The position numbers and the translations under genes are program-made. Positions 56,201-64,000 of a DNA stretch of 64,000 nt are shown one piece after another. The notes under the pieces were generated by a model. The model did no database searches. It saw only the letters and a program-made list of their open reading frames with translations, and had not been told where the DNA came from. The stretch lies in assembly GCA_023374025.1 (NCBI GenBank), contig SIJG01000024.1, forward strand, positions 443,602 to 507,601, written 5' to 3'. The stretch comes from Heterodera schachtii (lineage: Eukaryota; Nematoda; Chromadorea; Rhabditida; Heteroderidae). Numbering within the stretch: position 1 is the stretch's first letter; every line of letters begins with the position of its first letter.

Positions 56201-59200
56201 AGAGTGGGCGGATTAATGGCGGATTAATGCCAAAAAATTTTGAATTTGAAATTTAAAAACCGAAAAACTTTTTCTTTCTTAGGCCTTACATGCGCAAGCA
56301 GAGCATCCAGAACAAGTTCACCGCAAAACTGGGCGGACTTGCACTGTTCAAGGACGAAGATGAAGACGACATTTCGATGGCGGCCGGGGGTTGGCCATAA
56401 AAAGGGGGCATTTGGAGACAAAAAAGGGGGGGGGACTGAGAATGCCAAGGAAAATTGGGCGAAAATGCCAAAATGTGCCGACAAAATGGCAAGATTAGAT
56501 CAGTAGGACACATGGCATGGCATGATTGATCACCCGGGGTTGACCCCTTGAGACTCCTAAGAAAACTTGAACCTCGGACCCGGAAAAAAGCTAATTTGGG
56601 ACCCTAATGGTTTTTCGCGACAAATCCTGAAACCCGGTAAATTAAGTCTTACCGACAAAAACCCAGAATTTGATTTCAGTATTAGCTCACTCAATATTCG
56701 AGACCAGTGCTTACTAGCATTGATACCGAGTCGCATTTGACCCGTGAGCACAATGGCACAGAAAGCTTTTTCGGTTCCGGACCAGCAGATGTCATATTTT
56801 ACTGCTCCTCTCCCACAAAAGGGAGGGACCCGAATTTTACACTAATAAATTTGCAAAAATTAATTTCGGCACTTTTCCCTCAGGCGCTTCGTTCATTTCC
56901 GCTTACACAACGCCGGGGCCCAAAGAGAGGGCGACCAGTGCCAAGAAAAAGGCCAACTTGGGCGTCATGTTCGGCGTTTACCTGCCCACCATTCAGCACA
57001 TTCTTGGCGTCACCATGTTCATCCGTCTGTTTTGGGTTTGGCACTTTTTTCCATTTTTGGCATTTTAACTTTATTTTAGGTTGTCGGAGTTGCCGGAATT
57101 TGGCACACAATGCTTCTGCTGCTGTTGTGCTGTGCTTGCACTTTGTTGACCAGCATTTCCCTGTCGGCCGTCGCAACAAATGTAAAAAAAATGCCAAAAT
57201 TTTTGCAATTTTTTTTATTAAAATTTTACAAAAAATTTTAGGGCGTTGTCGAAAGTGGTGGCGCCTATTTTATGATTTCCCGAAATTTGGGTGCCGAATT
57301 TGGCTCCGCCATTGGCATTTTGTTTTATTTGGCCAATACGGTGGCCACTTCCATGTATTTGGTGCGTTTTTCGAAAATCCCCCCTTAAAAATAATGATAA
57401 TACATTTTGCCAAAGGTTGGCGGTGTGGAAGTCTTTTTGCTGTACATTTACCCGGGAATCACCATCGGAGGCGAAGCAGTCCATTCTGATGTATGCAAAT
57501 ATGAAATGGATTTAATTTTTAAATAGATTTAAAATAATTATGGAAAAATATTTATTTTTTTATGTTAAATAAAATTTATTTTATAATATTTCATTTTATT
57601 TATCCAATTTATGCTTAATTACCGTATTTCCTAAAATACAGCCCCCCCCCCCTAAATTAGAACCCCCTGAAATAAAGCCCCCCCCCCTTTTGACGAGGGT
57701 TTAAAAATAAAACCCCCGGGGGCTAAATATTGAAATATCTTCTCCTATTAAATATACAGCTAAAAGTGTCATTTCAAAATGCATTTTCATTTAAAGCAAT
57801 TAATTTATTAATTAATAAATTTAAATTTTGATAATCATTATCTCTACCCCTCTCTTTCAGACCAGCATGTTTGGCATGATGTCACATGTAAGAAACATAT
57901 GTATATAAATTTAATTTTATTGCCCAATTTTTATTTTAATCCGTCTTTTTCGTGCCAATACACCGTCTCCCCCTTTCCCCTCCTGTAGAATTACCGTATC
58001 TACGGTACCATTCTCCTTCTGTTGGAGTGTGTTATTGTGGCGCTTGGTGTCCGTTTTGTCCAACTGTTGGCGCCCGTTTCACTGCTCTGTGTCATTCTGT
58101 CAATTTTGGCATGTTTTGCAGGTGGAATTGAGAAGGCGGTGGTCGGCGACGGACAACAGTAAACAAAAAGAAAGAGCAATTAAAACAAATTAATAAATTA
58201 ATTTACATTGTTATTTTTAAATTATTTAATAAATTTTATTTTTATTTTGATTCAAAATTGCAAAAAACTCATTAATTTAAATTAATCAGCTATTTGAAAA
58301 TAACAATATATTAATAATATTTTAATTCATATATTATTTCTGTAAATTTTAGTATTTTTTAGTAATATTTCATTTCAATTTAATTAACAATTTGATTGAT
58401 TTTTAATTAATTTTTGAATTATTCAATTATTTTTATTTCAATTAGCGAGGCAAATCAAAATGTTTTTTTATTTAATTTTTTAACATTTAAATTTATTAAG
58501 CGTCTGCATGTTGGAGGACCATCTGCTGAATTCGCGCATTCTGAACTTGCCGCCGGGCGAAGACATTTTGAACATTTGCAATTACTGCAAAAAGGGCGAT
58601 CAGTCAGTGGCCATTTAAAATTCACCAAAATTTAAAATTTATTTAGACATCTTTTAATCAATTAAATTTCAAATTATTTTTAAGTATTGCCGACCAATTC
58701 TGCGAGGGCAACACCACCACGGAGGTGTGCCAAACGTACACCGGCGGCAGTCTGAAGTGTGTGAACGCATTCCCCGGCTTCAACTCGGCACTGATGCATG
58801 CCAACATGAACCCCAAATATATGCAGGCCCGTGAAAATTGAAATTTTTGAAATTTTAAATTTTTCTAAAATTTTTTAAATTTTTTAGGAGGGTCAAGCGG
58901 TGGAGAGAGAACCAAAGGCGGACCGGAGCAGAGAAGTGTTCCAGGACGTGTCCACCTCATTCTTTTTGCTGTTGGCCATTTATTTTCCGGCTGTCACCGG
59001 TGGGCAATTTGTTTTTTATTTTAATTTTGAATTTTAATTTTGTTTAAGGCATTATGACGGGCACAAATATGAGCGGTAAAATGGGATTTTAATTAATATT
59101 GGAACAAAAAAAAAAAGAATTTTTAAATTAAAAGAAAGTTTTTATTATAATTATTAAAGAATTAGAATTTTTAAATCTAGTAAAAAAATAACAAATTTAT

Positions 59201-62200
59201 TAAAATTATAAAAGTAAAATCCATAAAAAAAATTATTTTAAATTATAAACACAAATTAATTGTTTTATTCTCAAATATTTTTAAATGCAAATAATAATTT
59301 ATTTTTATCAAGTTAAATAAATTTCATTAAATTTAATTGGTAAAAAAATGAATTATTACGCCGTTTTATTAAAAATTTAATTATAAAATGAATTTTCAAA
59401 TATTTTAGGCGATTTAAAAGACCCCCAGCGGAGCATTCCGTCCGGCACAATTACCGCCACGCTGACCACCTCATTCATTTATTATGCATTGGCAATTCTG
59501 TTCGGCGCTTCAATTATTGGGCAATATTTTGTTGTGGAAAATACTATCGAAATAATTAATTAATTAATTAACTAATTAATTAATGGGACGGAAAATCATA
59601 TTTACATTCTGCACAATTTTAAATGATTTTAGATGTTTTTAGTCGTGCCAAAAATATTCAAAAATACAATTTTAAATTATAATTGTTTAGGCCCGTCCTA
59701 AGGGACAAAAACGGGAAAAGCATTGACGGGAGTTTGGTGGTCGCTTCGCTGTCGTGGCCTTCGCCATGGGTGGTCATTGTCGGCTCATTCCTCTCAACCT
59801 TTGGCGCAGCGCTTCAGTGCTTGTGCAGTAATAAATTGCACATTTGAAATCGCATTAATTTATTATTTATAAATTAAAAGATTTCATTTTTCAATTTTAA
59901 TTAATTTAATTTTAATTAATTAAGGTGCCCCCCGCCTGCTGCAGTCGATTGCCAAGGACAATGTGATTCCGATGTTGGCACCGTTTGCGCGTGTCACCAA
60001 AAACAACGAGCCCTTCCTGGGCCTGCTGATCACCACTGGGATCGCCGAGTTAGCCATTTTACTTGGTACCGAGTTTTTCAGTTATTTTTCATTACCCCCT
60101 TCATATTTTGTATTACTTTTTTTGAATTTTGTACCCAAAATTCATTCCATTTTCATTTTTTACTCCCTAACCATATTTTTTCGTTTTTCTAAACCCTAAG
60201 CTCTCTCTCTCCTCTTTCCCTATCTCTTCTATATACCCCCTTTCCATCCTTCGTTTTTCGTTTTTCGTTTTTATACCCCTTTGCTCCCTATTTTTTTTCG
60301 TTTTTCTAAACCCTAAGCTCTCTATCTCCTCTTTCCCTATCTATATCCCCCCCCTTTTCATCCTCAATTTTCCGTTTTTTGTCCCCTCTTTTTTCATCCT
60401 CTCATCCCCCTGCCCCCCCCCCCCCCCTCAGGTGCCGTCGATGCGATTGCCGAGGTGTTGGACTTCTTCTTTTTGATGTGTTATGCGTTCGTCAATTTGG
60501 TCTGTGCCCTCCACTCGCTGCTTGGCGCCCCCAATTGGAGGCCTCGCTTCAAATATTACCATTGGCACGCGAAAATTTTCTTTAAATTTTTCAAAGAAAT
60601 TTCCAATTTTTAGGTCCCTTTCATTGGCCGGCGCCTTTCTGTGCTTTTTCATAATGTTCGCCTCGTGTTGGTACTACGCTTTGATTGCATGCTTTTTGAC
60701 GATGTCCATTTACAAATACGTGGAATGGAAAGGGTGGGAAAAGCAGCGGAATTGCGCCGCAATTAAATCAATATATTTAAATGATAATTAGGACGAAAAG
60801 CAATTAAAACGCTAATGAACGACTAATTGAGCAAAGGATTTTACCATAATTATTTAAATATAAAAGTAATTAAGATAATTTTCAGGCAAATTCAAAATTG
60901 TGGTAAATAAGACATTTTATTTTATTTATTTATTAATTTTTGGATTATTTTATTGGATTATAATGCCAATTAAATTAATTAATTTTTATTAATTTGGTCA
61001 AATCAGTCCAAATAATTAAGTAATTGGTTGTCATTTCAGCGCAAAACAAGAATGGGGAGATGGCCTCCGTGGGTTGGCGCTGACCACGGCACAATATTCT
61101 CTGATGAAGGTGGAGGACAAGGACATGCACCCGAAAAATTGGAGGCAAAAATTTATTTTTATTTTTTTGAAATTTTGGAGAATTTCTTTTTTTGCCAGGC
61201 CACAATTGCTGATTTTGGTGGACGGAAAGTACTCCAAAGAAATGATTGACTTGCGCTCGCTGAACTTGCTGAATTTGGCGGGCCAACTGAAGGCGGGCAA
61301 AGGGCTGGCCATTACGGGTCCGATTTTCTTGAAATTTTTCATTATTTTCATAAAATTTCAATATTTTTCCTATTCCGCTTATCGAAACCGCCAAAAGCCA
61401 ACTTTTAAAGTTTAAAATTAAGGAGGTGTAAATTGATTTAAATTTTTAGCGTTTTATATTTAATTTGATTCTATTTCCCAAAAAATAATAATAATTTCTT
61501 AAAATTCAAACAATTTTTTCTTTAAAATAAATTTAATTGAATAAAAAATCCTTTACTTTTATGGTATTTTGGCACCAATTCTTTTTCCCATTTTATAATA
61601 GTAAATTTAGAAACGCCAAATTCCTTCAAAAATTATTTCTGTTTGTCTTTATGTGTTGTATGTATAAACTTTGCATCACATCGTCCAATGAATTCTTTCT
61701 TTTTCTAAGATTTTTTCATGGCCAATTCCCTGAAAAATCGCGCCAATTTAAAAGAAAAAAATTCGCTTCGTACTCACAAAAATTTATTTTTAGTTTTTAG
61801 GCTGAATTTTCAAAAATTTAAATTTGTTTTTCCTCTGATTTCAGTGGCTTTTGTCCGCTGCTCCAGCACTCGGAGCAATGTGCAAGAAAATCGGAAGAAG
61901 GCGGACGAAATTAAGGACAGAGTGCAGCAGGACATGGGCCAGGCGCGCCTCCGCGGCTTCGGCAAAGCGTTGCTGTACACGGAAAGCCAGGCACAGTGCC
62001 AAACTCAATTATTTATTTAATGGCATTGAAATAGCCGAATGGCGACGATAAAATATGGCACTCTGCGCCAAAACAATTTGCCAAAAATTAAATTTTAAAT
62101 TTGGCCCTCGTCAGATGGAGGGCTGTGTGTCGGCACTGTACCAATCCATTGGCATCGGCGGACTCCGTCCCAACACTGTGTTTCTGAACTTCCCGCGCAT

Positions 62201-63717
62201 GGGCGACTCGGACGACCACCACAAGGAGCAGCGCATTTTCGCGGGTCCATTTCATTTTAATTAATAATTAAATTAATTACGTATTATTCCATATAAAATT
62301 TGAATTTGGCATTTTGTCCTCTAAATCCCCCCTTTAGACCAATTGTGTTGCGGAGCGCAGAACGATAATTGCATGGTTGTGGTGAAGGGCATCACCGACT
62401 TTCCCCGTCCCAATGACCGACTCCGCGGGCACATTGACATTTGGTGCTCATTAAATTAATTAATATATAAATTATTTCAAAATTAATTTCATAAATTACC
62501 ATAATTATTGAACACTTTTTAATTATTATTAATTTAGATTTATTAAATTTATACTCAATTTTTTTGCTTTTAATATTATTAATTTAAAATAATAATTTAA
62601 TTATATTTAATGAATGTGAAAAATATTTTATTTTGCATAATATTACTTTTTGTCTAATTATTTTTAAATTTTTGTTTTACACTCTCAAATGAATAATTAA
62701 TATTTTGCATATTTTTTTAAATTAATCCCCTAATTAATTTTCGAATTTCATTTATCCCATTTAATTGTTCCTTAATTCAATATTCATTATTATTTTTTTT
62801 TGCCTTTCTCAGGTGGATTGTGCAAGATGGTGGCATTCTGATGCTGATCGCTTATTTGTTACAGCAGCACAAAGTGTGGAAGGGCTGCAAATTGAGGTGG
62901 AAAAGCGAAGGCAAAATTAATAAATAAAATAATTATTTATTTTATTTTTTGTTTTTAAAATTAATTAAAATATATTTAAATCAGAATTTACGTGATCGCT
63001 CAAGAGGGGGAGCAAAATGAAGAGATGAAACATCGCCTGCAACGTCACATTTACATGCTTCGCATTGATGCCACGGTGGGTCAATTAGCGCACTAAAAGG
63101 CGTACAATTAACATGGGATTAAGCCCCAATCCAATGCGGTGAATTGCGAGTCTCAGAAGAGTCTCATCTGTTGCACACCAAACCAATGAAGAAAATTTTC
63201 TGAATTTTTGAAAAAATTTTCTATTTTCTTTTTTTCGATTTTTTTGAAAATTACTCCCTGATGAGAGTGTTGCTCACCCATATTTTTTAAATTTATCCAG
63301 CCACCCCCGACAAATTTTGTCGAGAATTTCCTCCCCTATCCCCCACTTTTCTCTCCCCGCCGAGGATCGGGGAATTTAATCGTAAATAATAATTTAACTG
63401 ATTTTTTAAATTAATTAATTAGCAGATAATTGCCTTGTTTAATCACTCGTCGCTAATTACCTTTTAATGAATGCATTTCTTTCTTTGCAAGGTGTTCATT
63501 GTGAATATGATTGAGCCCGAAGGTGTTGAGGACGACGCGGTGCAGAAGACGCTGAACATGGAGCAGCGGACACGGACACTAATGAAGGCAATTAACAAAT
63601 TCAAAATTGAATTTTTAATCCATTAGTGAGTGTTCAGAAAAATTTGTCCGCCCTCTCCAACGGGGGACTGTCCAACGGCGGCTTCACGCCCGACGAACGC
63701 TTCCAAAGTGGCAGAAA
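53283..63717 (+). CDS. K-Cl cotransporter (SLC12A4-7/KCC family), 3' end beyond window
   Basis: Twenty-seven exons join in phase for 994 codons: first exon 53283-53366 (tentative; [14 protein letters not shown]), then 56040-56203, 56283-56389, 56884-57035, 57080-57181, 57242-57361, 57416-57490, 57861-57887, 57989-58158, 58501-58602, 58685-58826, 58888-58999, 59049-59075, 59409-59520, 59691-59827, 59925-60065, 60432-60564, 60614-60733, 61040-61144, 61199-61317, 61845-61990, 62115-62244, 62338-62443, 62813-62896, 62985-63075, 63492-63587, 63638-63717. Signatures: [20 protein letters not shown] (TM1), [80 protein letters not shown]. The protein exports K+ and Cl- across the plasma membrane. Cys-rich extracellular loop is in exons 10-11. 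Six introns start with GC. If the first exon is wrong, the start is the Met at 56073. Confidence 0.88.
53642..53664. repeat. (CA)n microsatellite
   Basis: About eleven CA dinucleotides directly beside the left arm of the foldback element. Confidence 0.95.
53669..54000. mobile_element. Foldback element with about 95-bp near-perfect arms
   Basis: The left arm (53669-53763) from gggttttcgagggcgctga to the run aaaaaagtagaaatt is matched in reverse complement by 53902-54000, ending cagcgccctcgaaaaccc. The loop is about 140 bp. A related half (attcgaacaaaa … cgaattcggg) is present in intron 3 of FAM162-like copy 1 near 3450-3530. Confidence 0.85.
54658..55243. mobile_element. Element with agggctaatatttatag ends and repetitive interior
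   Basis: Left tagggctaatatttatagtt and right aactataaatattagcccta are inverted copies of about 20 bases. The interior repeats agcaactatttt and cccctaagaatcgac-like motifs. It lies in the proposed first intron of the cotransporter gene. Confidence 0.75.
57621..57740. repeat. MITE-like repeat, accgtatttcctaaaata family, copy 1
   Basis: Contains accgtatttcctaaaata, then taaattagaaccccc, then gaaataaagccccc, then aaaacccccgggggct. The order matches the copy at 63771-63880. C runs are expanded here. Located in a cotransporter intron. Confidence 0.65.
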
Positions 63718-63770
63718 GTGAGAGAAGCAAGAAATTTATATAAACTATTATTTATTAAATATTTTAGGCT

Positions 63771-63880
63771 ATCATATTTCCTAAACCCCTTAAATTAGAA
63801 GCCCCCTAGAAATAAAGCCCACCTTTTGAGAGCAAGTTGAAAAACAAAACCCTCGGAGGCTCTATTTTAGGAAATACGAT
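63771..63880. repeat. MITE-like repeat, copy 2, with inverted ends
   Basis: Begins atcatatttcctaaa and ends tttaggaaatacgat, an inverted pair with one mismatch. The interior taaattagaagccccctagaa and aaaccctcggaggctc matches copy 1. It is in the intron after the last visible cotransporter exon. Confidence 0.75.
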
Positions 63881-64000
63881 ATTTTGATTAAAATTTACAT
63901 TGGGCAAAATGGTATATCAATTCCAATTAAATTTTATTTTATTATTTTGGAAGAAAAAAGTTTAATTATCAACGAAAAAATGCTTGTGAGCTTTTCTTTT

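Overview
The window looks like nuclear DNA of a nematode, most likely a cyst nematode or a close tylenchid relative (inference). Genes are split into many small exons by short AT-rich introns with TTTTCAG-type acceptors. Several start codons follow an intron-like acceptor by a few bases, as expected for spliced-leader trans-splicing. GC-AG introns are unusually common. There is a GPI-free, F-box-like family protein of a type I recall as greatly expanded in cyst nematodes, a FLYWCH-type zinc-finger gene, and a V-arm tRNA with an anticodon that does not fit a normal V-arm isotype.

Layout. 0.3-0.8 kb (-): small unrecognised gene. 1.0-7.8 kb (+): four consecutive genes with predicted mitochondrial roles (RsfS/MALSU1-like, two tandem FAM162/UPF0389-like proteins, a HIG1-domain protein). 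7.8-10.6 kb: CT-rich and AT-rich spacer. 10.6-13.6 kb (+): drebrin-like protein with coiled coil and SH3 but no ADF-H domain. 13.6-17.3 kb: repeats and poly-C tracts. 17.4-25.6 kb (+): a 14-exon FLYWCH gene with five C/C...H/H modules and a distinctive C-terminal tail. 26.3-27.0 kb: large foldback element, then the tRNA gene.

28.5-34.8 kb (+): a novel modular gene ('X') whose introns after exon 2 are nearly all phase 1. Two of its introns are expanded arrays of a hairpin unit carrying splice-site-like ends, an in-frame TAA interrupts it, and a duplicated 3' tail of the FLYWCH gene follows in compatible phase. 36.4-37.8 kb (+): F-box-like family gene. 38.5-41.9 kb (-): a homologue of X ('X-prime') followed on the same strand by another FLYWCH tail copy, plus a tail fragment, so the X/tail arrangement exists twice in opposite orientation. 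43.1-47.4 kb (-): two tandem secreted proteins with a possible ML/GM2-activator-like C-terminal half. 47.4-53.3 kb: gene-poor, with a homopyrimidine tract of about 650 bp. 53.3-64 kb (+): a K-Cl cotransporter (SLC12/KCC) gene running off the window end, with six GC-AG introns.

The most unusual parts are gene X with its intron arrays and chimeric arrangement, and the type II tRNA with anticodon CCT. Exon boundaries were derived by hand from splice signals and phase; no homology search or transcript evidence was available.
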